64,000 nt of DNA, from the NCBI GenBank assembly GCA_039707655.1, contig CM077665.1, positions 305,722,486 to 305,786,485 on the forward strand, in the 5' to 3' direction. The position numbers were made by a program, and so were the translations under genes. Positions 45,550 through 57,138 of this stretch are shown here, in pieces. The notes below the pieces were generated by a model. It was not told where the DNA came from and ran no database searches. It saw nothing but the letters and a program-made list of their open reading frames with translations. This DNA is from Elymus sibiricus (lineage: Eukaryota > Streptophyta > Magnoliopsida > Poales > Poaceae). Numbering within the stretch: the first letter of the stretch is position 1; every line of letters starts with the position of its first letter.

Positions 45550-47221
45550 TGATGTCTACTACGCAACTTTATTCTTGTAGATTCTTGTTGGGCCTCCAAG
45601 CGCAGAGTTTTGTAGGACAGTAGCAAATTTCCGTCAAGTGGATGACCTAAGGTTTATCAATCCGTGGGAGGTGTAGTATGAAGATCGTCTCTCTCAAACA
45701 ACCCTGCAATCAAATACAAGAAATCTCTTGTGTCCCCAACACACCCAATACAATGGCAAATTGTATAGGTGCACTATTTCGGCGAAGAGATGGTGATACA
45801 AGTGCAATATGGATGGTATATATAGGTTTTTGTAATCTAAAAATATAAAAACCGCAAGGTAACAAATAGTAAACAGCGAGCAAATGGTATATTAATGCTT
45901 GGAAACAAGGCCTAGGGTCCGTACTTTCGCTAGTGCAATCTCTCAACAATGCTAATATAATTGGATCACATAACCATCCCTCAACGTGCAACGAAGAATC
46001 ACTCCAAAGTTCTTATCTAGCGGAGAACATAAGAAGAAATTGTTTGTAGGGTATGAAACCACCTTAAAGTTATCCTTTCCGATTGATCTATCCAAGAGTT
46101 CGTACTAAAATAACACCAAATTATCCTTTCCGATCAATCTATCTAGAGTTCGTACTAAAATAACACCAAATGATACACATTAACTAACTCTAATGTCACC
46201 TAGATACTCCAATGTCACCAAAAGTATCCATGAGTTAATTATACGATATGCATCAAACAATTTCCGATTCATAATACTCAATCCAACACAACGAACCTCA
46301 AAGAGTGCACCAAGATTTCTATCAGAGAACATGGCATGAAAACGTGCAATCAACCCCTATGCATAGATACCCTAGGTCACCGGAATCCGCAAGTAGATGC
46401 CTCAACATATATCAAGTGAATCAATAGAATATCCCAATGTCACTACGGGTATCCCACGCAAGACATACATCAAGTGTTCTCAACCAAAATATTCAATCCA
46501 ACATAACGACATCTCATAGGGAAAGATTCAATTCATCACAACATGATAGCAAGGGAATAACACCATGTGATCCGACTATATTAACAAAGCCCGTGATACA
46601 TCAAGATCGTGACATCTCAAGAACACGAGAGAGAGAGATTGAACACATAGCTACTGGTACATACCCTCAGCCCCGAGGGTGGACTACTCCCTCCTCGTCA
46701 TGGCCTCCGGCGGGATGATGAAGATGGCCATCGGAGACGATCTACACTCTTCGGCAGGGTACTGGAATGCCTCCAGATTGGTTTTTCGTCCATACAGAGA
46801 GTTGCGGCAGTGGAACTTCTCGTCTAGGGTTATTTCTGGGGCTTTCTGAATATATAGGATTTTTGGGCGTCGGTTTCACGCGAAGATGGGCCACGAGTGG
46901 ACCACAAGACACCAGGGCATGCCAGAGGGGCCTGGCGCACCCTGGTGGGTTGTGCCCACCTCGTGGCTCTTCTGGCCCTCCAACGAAGCTTCTAGTGCCT
47001 CTTTTGTTCCAAAAAAATCATCAAAAAGTTTCGTTGCATTTGGAGAACTTTGATTTCTGCACAAAAAACAACACCATGGTAGTTATGCTGAAAACAGCGT
47101 CAGTCCGGGTTAGTTCTTAATAAATCATGTAAAGTGCATCAAAACCATATAAAAGTATTGTAAACATAGGCAATCATGGCATGAATACTTCATAAATTAT
47201 AGATACGTTGGAGATGTATCA
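45550..47221 (-). mobile_element. Element D, 3' LTR, unit 2 copy a
   Basis: Full LTR of 1,672 bp with intact plus-strand ends TGATGTCT...ATGTATCA, preceded by ACGAT and followed by GC and ATCCC, where E is inserted. Confidence 0.88.
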
Positions 47222-47228
47222 GCATCCC

Positions 47229-49458
47229 TGAGGGAGTCCTGGTTTAAGTGGGTCCTCGGGAGGCCGACCTATCTATTATAGGCCGGACTGTATGGGCCGT
47301 TCGCCGGACATTGGACTGATGTAAGACCCAGACTCCAGAAAGGAAGCTTCTAGAATCGTGGCGTTCCCTCCACGTTTGAAGTAGTAAATAGGCATGTTTA
47401 TCCCTTCGACGTGTAACCGACCATGTGTAAACCCTAGGGACCCCTGGCGTCTATATAAGCTGGAGGGTTTTAGGTTGTAGAACAACAGAACTCATCTAGG
47501 GTTTTAGCTACTTGATCTCGAGGTAGATCAACTCTGTAATCCCCATACTATCAATATAATCAAGCAGGACGTAGGGTATTACCTCCATAGGAGGGCCCGA
47601 ACCTGGGTAAAACCTTGTCCCCTTCGTCTCCTGTTACCATCGTTCCTAGTCTCACAGTTCGGGAACCCCTACCCGAGATCCGCCGGTTTTGACACCGACA
47701 TTGGTGCTTTCATTGAGAGTTCTGCTGTGATCGCCAGAAGGAATCGATGGCTCGCCTAGTCATCAGCGAAGGGGTCCGCAATACGGGCACTTTTGTCCCT
47801 GGACAGATCTTCGCTTTCGGCAGCATTGTGTTGCACGCCGACCCGACCGGCCATCTAGGCCACGTCGGAAGTTTCGCCCCTGATCAAGAAGTCAGATTCG
47901 GGAACTTAGAGTTCTCCGTAGACTCTCGAGGCGATCTATCACTAGCCGGGCTCGCAGTCTCGCCTGCCACGCCCGAAGACTCTGAGGCTTTAACCCCAGA
48001 TCCATCTTTCGGCTCTGCCCACGGGATCTACCCCGGCGAGGGCCCGACACTCAGCCCGGACCCGGTCATAATGCCCGGCGTCCGGACGTCTGTTATTGCC
48101 GAACACTTTCCCTGCGCGGACGCATCGGAGGTTCACTCCGGAAGCTCTGGGCAGACCGGCCCGATCGAGCTCTCGATACTCAACGAGGCTCTAGATCGGA
48201 TCTCGTCGATGAAGATTACCGACGACCCAAACCCGATCTGCACCAGGCCGACCCGGGGCGAGGCGTCGCTCAGCTTCTGCACCAGGCCGAAGTAGCTGCC
48301 CGGCAGTGGCTCGTTGGGCCATAGCCGGATGCAGAGATCCTTCATGGCCGGCTCCGCCATCCGGTGTAGCTCCATCAGCTGTTTCAGCTGCTCGATAAGG
48401 AGAGGAGAGCGCTCGGGGGCTTCGAACTGTGCCCAGAATAGCCGAGCTTAATCTCCTTCTCCCCGCGAAGCATAGAACTGCTTTGCGTCCGCCATGCTCT
48501 TCTGGAAGTCCGAGCAGGTGCATGGGGAACGCTATACTTGGGGAAGCAACTCGAACTTGCTATCCCCGAAGATACACTGCAATGAATACGGCTTACCATC
48601 CATGATAGCTTTGGCCTGGCTGACCTCCTCTTCAAAAGACCGCCTATCCACCCGCTCCTTTTGGAGATTAGTTTTAAAGGTGGATAGTTCGGCAGCTTGC
48701 TCCTTGCCCTTGCGCTCCAGGTCCTCGCACTTTTGCCCGGCGTCCTTGAGCTCCTGTTGGATTTCCTCCACCCGAGCCTCGTGCTTGTCACTAGTGGCTC
48801 TTAGGGCAGAGAGCGCGGTAGCCGCTTCTTTGGCCGCCGCCTTCTCCACTGCAGCCTCCTGCTTCGCCTTCTCAAGTTCGACCTTGAGCTTCTCAATCTC
48901 CTTCGCCGAGGCTGCATAAGCATCGACTTACATCCAGAAACCGTGTTGATAGTACGGTAAAGAAGAGTTTTCATACTCTAATCTGGCTTACCTTGCGCCT
49001 CGTCGAATCTCTTGTTTAGAGCGTCAAGTTCGTCTTCGGAGCTCTTGAGCTTCCGATTTAGCTCATCTAGCTCGGCAGCGTTAGTTGCCGCTACCGTCGA
49101 CGAAGCTTGTAACAAACAAAATCATATAACGTTACAGGGGTTTACAACTTCCGAACTGTCACTAAAATGATCCTGTGTCCGGTCCTTTTAAGGGCTGATA
49201 GAACGATCCGAACACATATTGTCCTATGCACAGTTCGGATAAGGATCTATGTTTGACCCCCACGTATGTTTTTCAAACTCACCTAGGGCTCGAGGGCTGC
49301 CATGTATATAATCATAACTCACAAAAAATAATACTTCATAAAGTAGAGCATTACATGGCTTACCTGGAAGCCTGTCAGGAGACCATTGAAGGCCTCCTTC
49401 AGTCCGTGGTCTACGGACTGAATGCTCTGCAATACCACACCCATAAGGGTACGGTGCT
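47229..49458 (+). mobile_element. Element E, truncated copy a in unit 2
   Basis: Left LTR 47229-47700, gag-leader-like ORF 47747-48295 and the 3' part of the antisense gene. It is cut at 49458 in antisense exon 3 by the join with segment C; the right LTR and antisense exons 1-2 are missing. It is identical in structure to the first part of 53076-58177, including the premature stop at 48532-48534. Confidence 0.9.
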
Positions 49459-51396
49459 CACCGTGCGCTCCCTGTGGTGGCAGCGTAGCTCCTTGCCTTT
49501 GTAAGAGCACGTCTGCAAGGTGACGTCCCTGATGTCATGGATGGGCTATTTCCCCTTGGAAGAGACGGATAGGGCGCCCTTGTCGTCGTCATCGTCAATG
49601 AGGTCTGACTTGGCAGCTGACGATGTCGAGCCACCGCCACCAGAACGCAACCTTCAGAAATGACTAAAGGGTCTCGATGGCAATGAAGGCAAAATCCTGA
49701 CAGCGAAGCAGAGTAGATCAGCGGCCCGGGGGGCATGGAGGAGATCCAAGGAGGTTGAACCCGAAGGGGTGGGGGTGCGTCACTTAACCTATGTCATAGC
49801 CCGCGTCAATCCATCGCTGTCGACGAGCTCGATGTCGTAGCCGACTGCCGGGACATACAGACATGCGTGAGCCCGCTTATTAAAATCCTCGGGTCAGTCA
49901 TTGTACTGAGCTTCCCCGGGGGGTCTCGGCGGCCACCTCGCCCTCGTCCAGTGGACAGGCCTCAAGATACCTCTTTTTGGCCATTCGCTCCTCCAGCTCC
50001 ACGGGAAGCATAGCCGGGCTGAGGCAGCAACGCTATGGAGTGTGGGTGAGGATGGGGACGGGGATCTACGGCAAAGAGGGTGCTTTGCAGGCCGAAACTA
50101 CGGGGTGGACCAGAGTTGTGCCTGCATTCGACATCGAGGAGCACTACAGTCGATTGCACGGACGACTCTAGTCCAACCCCCTTGTGATGGATCATCATGA
50201 GGACTTCGAGATAGTCACGGGAAGGGCTGCAGAAGATGACGGTGGAGTCGGGGGCGACGGCGGCGGGGGCGACGGCGGCGGGCTAGCTAGGGTTTGAGCG
50301 AGGGAGAGGAGTAGTGCGTGCGGGAGTGGAGGTTTTCCTTTTTTTACGTAATCTGAGCAGAGGTTTTGTGGTGGGGGGCAGGTGGTGTTTGAGGAAATGC
50401 TGCGCGGCTACTGGAAATTTTACTAGGCGGGAATGCCAGGATGCCGGGGCTACTGAAAATTTAGATTACGGGATTGAAGCGGCGCGGCCAGGGCGGGATT
50501 AACAAACATCGCACACAGCAGAAACATAATAAGTCTGTGCTATCAAATAGGAAAAACCCGCGGAACCGCCATTTTTCAAATGGCTCAAGGTGTTAGATAT
50601 TTTTACGAGGGAAGTCTCGTCAAACCCAATCGTTTCCGGCGCCCGCCAGTGGAATGTGCTGATGTGCCAGCGGCGGAGGAAATGGTTTCTGTTGAGTGTA
50701 CAATCGCAAGGGGTTATTACATTCGAATCGTTTGCTATTTACTCCTAGAATAATAATATATAGGAGCATTTCGTCAAAAAAAATTGCGGGAAAGGGGTCA
50801 GAACACAAACACGCCTGCATGTGGAACAAAAACATGTATGCAGAGGGTGGTTTGATCGTTCATAATACCCAATGCGCAACTTTGATGTGGCACATTTCTC
50901 CTCTGTCGCCACTTCGTGTCGGTGGAGGGGGAATCCTAGCCAAGAATACATGCCCCCAAACAGGTCTTGCGTATCACTCATGCCGTAACACGGAAATGAA
51001 ACACACATGAATCCAGCATGGTCAAACCACCCCATCTCTTTTCCGGTCAAAGGTGGACTATGGCCCATGCGCCTCGCAACACGGACATCCCGACCAAAGA
51101 ATCAACATTTTGGTCAAACCTCTCCTGTTGTCGGTCAAAAGGATGGACATCCACCGAGGCCCATGAATGGGCGTGACGCCAATAACCACGCGATGGAGTG
51201 TCGAAGACAGCCATCACCTGTTGGTGGTGCAAACATATGTACGGAAATGTTGTGTTTGCGTTTGAATTCATTAATATGCACCTCATGTGCGACTTTGATG
51301 TGTCACATGCTTTGGAACAGGATAGATCCCCCCCCCCCCCCCGAGCGAGTGCTCATGACGCGTACAACTAGTATGGCGTGCGTCGATGGGAACGAT
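49459..51396. mobile_element. Segment C, partial extra copy
   Basis: Copy of 43615-45549 created by the second-level duplication. It has the decayed terminal exon, the proline-rich piece and a longer poly-C run (about 51330-51343). It ends with ACGAT at 51392-51396. Confidence 0.85.
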
Positions 51397-53068
51397 TGAT
51401 GTCTACTACGCAACTTTATTCTTGTAGATTCTTGTTGGGCCTCCAAGCGCAGAGTTTTGTAGGACAGTAGCAAATTTCCGTCAAGTGGATGACCTAAGGT
51501 TTATCAATCCGTGGGAGGTGTAGTATGAAGATCGTCTCTCTCAAACAACCCTGCAATCAAATACAAGAAATCTCTTGTGTCCCCAACACACCCAATACAA
51601 TGGCAAATTGTATAGGTGCACTATTTCGGCGAAGAGATGGTGATACAAGTGCAATATGGATGGTATATATAGGTTTTTGTAATCTAAAAATATAAAAACC
51701 GCAAGGTAACAAATAGTAAACAGCGAGCAAATGGTATATTAATGCTTGGAAACAAGGCCTAGGGTCCGTACTTTCGCTAGTGCAATCTCTCAACAATGCT
51801 AATATAATTGGATCACATAACCATCCCTCAACGTGCAACGAAGAATCACTCCAAAGTTCTTATCTAGCGGAGAACATAAGAAGAAATTGTTTGTAGGGTA
51901 TGAAACCACCTTAAAGTTATCCTTTCCGATTGATCTATCCAAGAGTTCGTACTAAAATAACACCAAATTATCCTTTCCGATCAATCTATCTAGAGTTCGT
52001 ACTAAAATAACACCAAATGATACACATTAACTAACTCTAATGTCACCTAGATACTCCAATGTCACCAAAAGTATCCATGAGTTAATTATACGATATGCAT
52101 CAAACAATTTCCGATTCATAATACTCAATCCAACACAACGAACCTCAAAGAGTGCACCAAGATTTCTATCAGAGAACATGGCATGAAAACGTGCAATCAA
52201 CCCCTATGCATAGATACCCTAGGTCACCGGAATCCGCAAGTAGATGCCTCAACATATATCAAGTGAATCAATAGAATATCCCAATGTCACTACGGGTATC
52301 CCACGCAAGACATACATCAAGTGTTCTCAACCAAAATATTCAATCCAACATAACGACATCTCATAGGGAAAGATTCAATTCATCACAACATGATAGCAAG
52401 GGAATAACACCATGTGATCCGACTATATTAACAAAGCCCGTGATACATCAAGATCGTGACATCTCAAGAACACGAGAGAGAGAGATTGAACACATAGCTA
52501 CTGGTACATACCCTCAGCCCCGAGGGTGGACTACTCCCTCCTCGTCATGGCCTCCGGCGGGATGATGAAGATGGCCATCGGAGACGATCTACACTCTTCG
52601 GCAGGGTACTGGAATGCCTCCAGATTGGTTTTTCGTCCATACAGAGAGTTGCGGCAGTGGAACTTCTCGTCTAGGGTTATTTCTGGGGCTTTCTGAATAT
52701 ATAGGATTTTTGGGCGTCGGTTTCACGCGAAGATGGGCCACGAGTGGACCACAAGACACCAGGGCATGCCAGAGGGGCCTGGCGCACCCTGGTGGGTTGT
52801 GCCCACCTCGTGGCTCTTCTGGCCCTCCAACGAAGCTTCTAGTGCCTCTTTTGTTCCAAAAAAATCATCAAAAAGTTTCGTTGCATTTGGAGAACTTTGA
52901 TTTCTGCACAAAAAACAACACCATGGTAGTTATGCTGAAAACAGCGTCAGTCCGGGTTAGTTCTTAATAAATCATGTAAAGTGCATCAAAACCATATAAA
53001 AGTATTGTAAACATAGGCAATCATGGCATGAATACTTCATAAATTATAGATACGTTGGAGATGTATCA
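51397..53068 (-). mobile_element. Element D, 3' LTR, unit 2 copy b
   Basis: Copy of 45550-47221. This copy is continuous, through E, with the D internal region and the 5' LTR at 62293-63906, so it is the structural partner of that LTR. Confidence 0.88.
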
Positions 53069-53593
53069 GCATCCCTGAGGGAGTCCTGGTTTAAGTGGGT
53101 CCTCGGGAGGCCGACCTATCTATTATAGGCCGGACTGTATGGGCCGTTCGCCGGACATTGGACTGATGTAAGACCCAGACTCCAGAAAGGAAGCTTCTAG
53201 AATCGTGGCGTTCCCTCCACGTTTGAAGTAGTAAATAGGCATGTTTATCCCTTCGACGTGTAACCGACCATGTGTAAACCCTAGGGACCCCTGGCGTCTA
53301 TATAAGCTGGAGGGTTTTAGGTTGTAGAACAACAGAACTCATCTAGGGTTTTAGCTACTTGATCTCGAGGTAGATCAACTCTGTAATCCCCATACTATCA
53401 ATATAATCAAGCAGGACGTAGGGTATTACCTCCATAGGAGGGCCCGAACCTGGGTAAAACCTTGTCCCCTTCGTCTCCTGTTACCATCGTTCCTAGTCTC
53501 ACAGTTCGGGAACCCCTACCCGAGATCCGCCGGTTTTGACACCGACATTGGTGCTTTCATTGAGAGTTCTGCTGTGATCGCCAGAAGGAATCG

Positions 53594-54142
53594 ATGGCTC
53601 GCCTAGTCATCAGCGAAGGGGTCCGCAATACGGGCACTTTTGTCCCTGGACAGATCTTCGCTTTCGGCAGCATTGTGTTGCACGCCGACCCGACCGGCCA
53701 TCTAGGCCACGTCGGAAGTTTCGCCCCTGATCAAGAAGTCAGATTCGGGAACTTAGAGTTCTCCGTAGACTCTCGAGGCGATCTATCACTAGCCGGGCTC
53801 GCAGTCTCGCCTGCCACGCCCGAAGACTCTGAGGCTTTAACCCCAGATCCATCTTTCGGCTCTGCCCACGGGATCTACCCCGGCGAGGGCCCGACACTCA
53901 GCCCGGACCCGGTCATAATGCCCGGCGTCCGGACGTCTGTTATTGCCGAACACTTTCCCTGCGCGGACGCATCGGAGGTTCACTCCGGAAGCTCTGGGCA
54001 GACCGGCCCGATCGAGCTCTCGATACTCAACGAGGCTCTAGATCGGATCTCGTCGATGAAGATTACCGACGACCCAAACCCGATCTGCACCAGGCCGACC
54101 CGGGGCGAGGCGTCGCTCAGCTTCTGCACCAGGCCGAAGTAG
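53594..54142 (+). CDS. Element E gag-leader-like ORF (182 aa), copy b
   Basis: Plus-strand frame starting MARLVISEGVRNTGTF, 46 bp after the left LTR, and ending TRPTRGEASLSFCTRPK. It has no capsid, zinc-finger or enzyme motif; composition is acidic and proline-rich in its second half. The same frame is at 47747-48295. In unit 1 its C-terminal part is lost through a deletion of about 107 bp. Its last third overlaps the end of the antisense gene on the other strand, so a shared region of about 100 codons may constrain both or neither. Whether it is expressed is unknown. Confidence 0.5.
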   Translation: MARLVISEGVRNTGTFVPGQIFAFGSIVLHADPTGHLGHVGSFAPDQEVRFGNLEFSVDSRGDLSLAGLAVSPATPEDSEALTPDPSFGSAHGIYPGEGPTLSPDPVIMPGVRTSVIAEHFPCADASEVHSGSSGQTGPIELSILNEALDRISSMKITDDPNPICTRPTRGEASLSFCTRPK

Positions 54143-57138
54143 CTGCCCGGCAGTGGCTCGTTGGGCCATAGCCGGATGCAGAGATCCTTCATGGCCGGCT
54201 CCGCCATCCGGTGTAGCTCCATCAACTGTTTCAGCTGCTCGATAAGGAGAGGAGAGCGCTCGGGGGCTTCGAACTGTGCCCAGAATAGCCGAGCTTAATC
54301 TCCTTCTCCCCGCGAAGCATAGAACTGCTTTGCGTCCGCCATGCTCTTCTGGAAGTCCGAGCAGGTGCATGGGGAACGCTATACTTGGGGAAGCAACTCG
54401 AACTTGCTATCCCCGAAGATACACTGCAATGAATACGGCTTACCATCCATGATAGCTTTGGCCTGGCTGACCTCCTCTTCAAAAGACCGCCTATCCACCC
54501 GCTCCTTTTGGAGATTAGTTTTAAAGGTGGATAGTTCGGCAGCTTGCTCCTTGCCCTTGCGCTCCAGGTCCTCGCACTTTTGCCCGGCGTCCTTGAGCTC
54601 CTGTTGGATTTCCTCCACCCGAGCCTCGTGCTTGTCACTAGTGGCTCTTAGGGCAGAGAGCGCGGTAGCCGCTTCTTTGGCCGCCGCCTTCTCCACTGCA
54701 GCCTCCTGCTTCGCCTTCTCAAGTTCGACCTTGAGCTTCTCAATCTCCTTCGCCGAGGCTGCATAAGCATCGACTTACATCCAGAAACCGTGTTGATAGT
54801 ACGGTAAAGAAGAGTTTTCATACTCTAATCTGGCTTACCTTGCGCCTCGTCGAATCTCTTGTTTAGAGCGTCAAGTTCGTCTTCGGAGCTCTTGAGCTTC
54901 CGATTTAGCTCATCTAGCTCGGCAGCGTTAGTTGCCGCTACCGTCGACGAAGCTTGTAACAAACAAAATCATATAACGTTACAGGGGTTTACAACCTCCG
55001 AACTGTCACTAAAATGATCCTGTGTCCGGTCCTTTTAAGGGCTGATAGAACGATCCGAACACATATTGTCCTATGCACAGTTCGGATAAGGATCTATGTT
55101 TGACCCCCACGTATGTTTTTCAAACTCACCTAGGGCTCGAGGGCTGCCATGTATATAATCATAACTCACAAAAAATAATACTTCATAAAGTAGAGCATTA
55201 CATGGCTTACCTGGAAGCCTGTCAGGAGACCATTGAAGGCCTCCTTCAGTCCGTGGTCTACGGACTGAATGCTCTGCAATACCACACCCATAAGGGTACG
55301 GTGCTCCCCGGAGATGGAGGCCCTTGACAGAGCCTCCCCCATTGCCGGCCACCCATTGGTCGGTGACGCCGGTAAGGATCGGTTGACCCAATCTCCAACC
55401 GTAGATTGAACCGGTGCCTCCGGAGGCATCGTGCGCTCCGGAAACTGCCTTGGAGGTGACTGAACGTCTTCCCGTATGGTCTCCTCAGTATCCGGGAGGG
55501 GCCTCTCCCCCGGGTCTTCGGCGGCCGAGGTGTTAGCCTCGGCCATGACTTCGTCGCCTCCGCCTCCAGTGCCCGGCTCCAGAGGAGCCTGTTGGGACGA
55601 CACCTCCGCGGCGTCCTTCGTGGCGCCCAGAGGAGAGTGGTGTGGCGTGGTCCCGCTCTCCGCTAGTTCGGCAGGCGGGGTCTCCCCGTCCGAAACTTGA
55701 TCGGTGGGGAGTACTTGTGGTGGGCTGCAAGACCATAGGCATTCACATGTGAGTAACATTCAAAACTTAACATTAGTCCCCAGGAGGTCTTCGGATCTTT
55801 ACCTTCGAGGTGGGGGCTTGACCCTGAGGTTCCTTCGAGGAACCCTCTCAAAATCCTTGGACTCAGTATCCGAGTCCGAGCTGTCACCGGACAGGGTTAC
55901 CTGTGTCCGGCGCGCTTTCTTCTGGGCGGGAGGAAGTACATCCTCTGAGACGTCCGATGATGCCGCCCTTTTTCCTGTGAGGAGGGAGTTGCCTCCCCCC
56001 TCAGCCTCATGCTCCTCCTCCTGATTCGAGGAGGCATGGGTTTCTTCGGACATAGTCCCTGTTGCGCAGGCCTGCTCGGCCTGGCTTCTTCTTCTCCTTC
56101 TTCTCCGGCGCCTTATAAGGCGCCACAATGAGCATCTCCGACAGTAGCGGAGACCTAGGGTCTTCGGGCTGTGGAGCCGGACACTTGATGCCCGTGGCCT
56201 TGCTCAGCCATTCCTGCGGAGGTGATCGGAAAGCACTTAGTTTTTCTTCGGAGGATAAAAGCCGATCTAATAGAACGATATCATACCTCGGAAGGAAGCT
56301 TATCGGCGCGTAAGCCCTGGTCCTCCTTCTTGGCCGGCCAGTTCTCCTGCGCCTTGAACAGCGCTTTCCACAGCTTCTCTCGTGTGGTACGGAAGAGTTG
56401 ATGGATCGTAGGATCGTCGTCAGTCTGATAATTCCACATGGGAGAGCTCCGGCGCTGGCAGGGGAGGATGCGCCGCCGAAGCATAACTTGGACCACGTTG
56501 GTCAGCCCGACTCCCTCCTTGATCATGGAGGCGATGCCCCTCTGCAGGTCATCCACCTCTGTGTCCGACCCCCAGTCGAGGCCCTTTCGGACCCATGAGG
56601 TCAATCTGGCCGGGGGGCCGGACCTGAATTCGGCAGGAACAGTTCCGCCCTCCTCCTTTGGCTCGGTGATGTAAAACCACACTTTTTGCCAAGTCTTGAT
56701 GGTGTCGATGAAGGTGCCGGACGGCCATACTGCACGCGGGAGCTTGCCGATGACCGCCCCGCCGCAGTCTGCATGTGCGCCGGCGACACACTTCGGCTTG
56801 ATGTTGAAGATCTTGAGCCACGGTACGAAGTGTGGTTCGACTCGCAAGAAAGCCTCGCAGACGATGATGAAAGAGTTCGGCGGGAGGTCGTGGAAGTCGA
56901 GGCCGTAGAAGAACATGAGGCCCCTCACGAAGGGGTGGAGCGGGAAGATCAATCCTCGGATGAAGTGGGGAAGGAAGACAACCCTCTCACTAGGTTTGGG
57001 GGTGGGAATCACCTGGCCCTCCTCCACAGCGCGGTGGAAGACATTGGGGGGGAGGTAACCGGTGTCCTTGAGATCCCGGATGTCTTGGTCTGTGACCGTG
57101 GATGCCTCCCACTTGCCGTTGGATCCGGAGCTGGCCAT
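54060..57138 (-). pseudogene. Antisense spliced gene of element E (PF04195-like), copy b
   Basis: Same exon layout as in unit 1: exon 1 57138-56287 (MASSGSNGKWEAST; FPLHPFVRGLMFFYGLDFHD; FLRVEPHFVPWL), exon 2 56213-55803, and exon 3 55724-55211, which is uninterrupted here (EDVQSPPRQFPERTMPPEAP; LQSIQSVDHGLKEAFNGLL). Exon 5 is coiled-coil (EARVEEIQQELKDAGQKCED) but a tryptophan codon TGG of unit 1 is TAG here at 54379-54381. Downstream, the family-typical C-terminus (LFWAQFEAPERSPLL; LKQLMELHRMAEPAMKDL; SYFGLVQKLSDASPRVG) is kept, behind that stop and an older TAA present in all copies. Exon 2 also lost a few residues (near 56050) relative to unit 1. Function unknown. Confidence 0.75.

Larger units (their letters stand above)
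43615..49458. repeat. Second-level tandem duplication, copy a (5,844 bp)
   Basis: Direct repeat of 49459-55305. It runs from inside segment C, through D's 3' LTR (45550-47221), to inside element E. The two copies are almost identical by eye; the differences I noticed are a longer poly-C run (about 45484 versus 51330) and a few single bases, for example near 49148/54995 and 48371/54218. It occurs only in unit 2, so it is younger than the 27.8-kb duplication, or it could be an assembly error. Confidence 0.92.
49459..55305. repeat. Second-level tandem duplication, copy b (5,847 bp)
   Basis: Copy of 43615-49458. The join at 49455-49460 reads GGTGCTCACCGTGCG. Its left part matches element E as at 55300-55306 and its right part matches segment C as at 43615 onward. 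The parents share GGTGC and one more C around the join, with one mismatch between. After 55305 the sequence continues normally through the rest of E, so this copy has the only complete E of unit 2. Confidence 0.92.
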
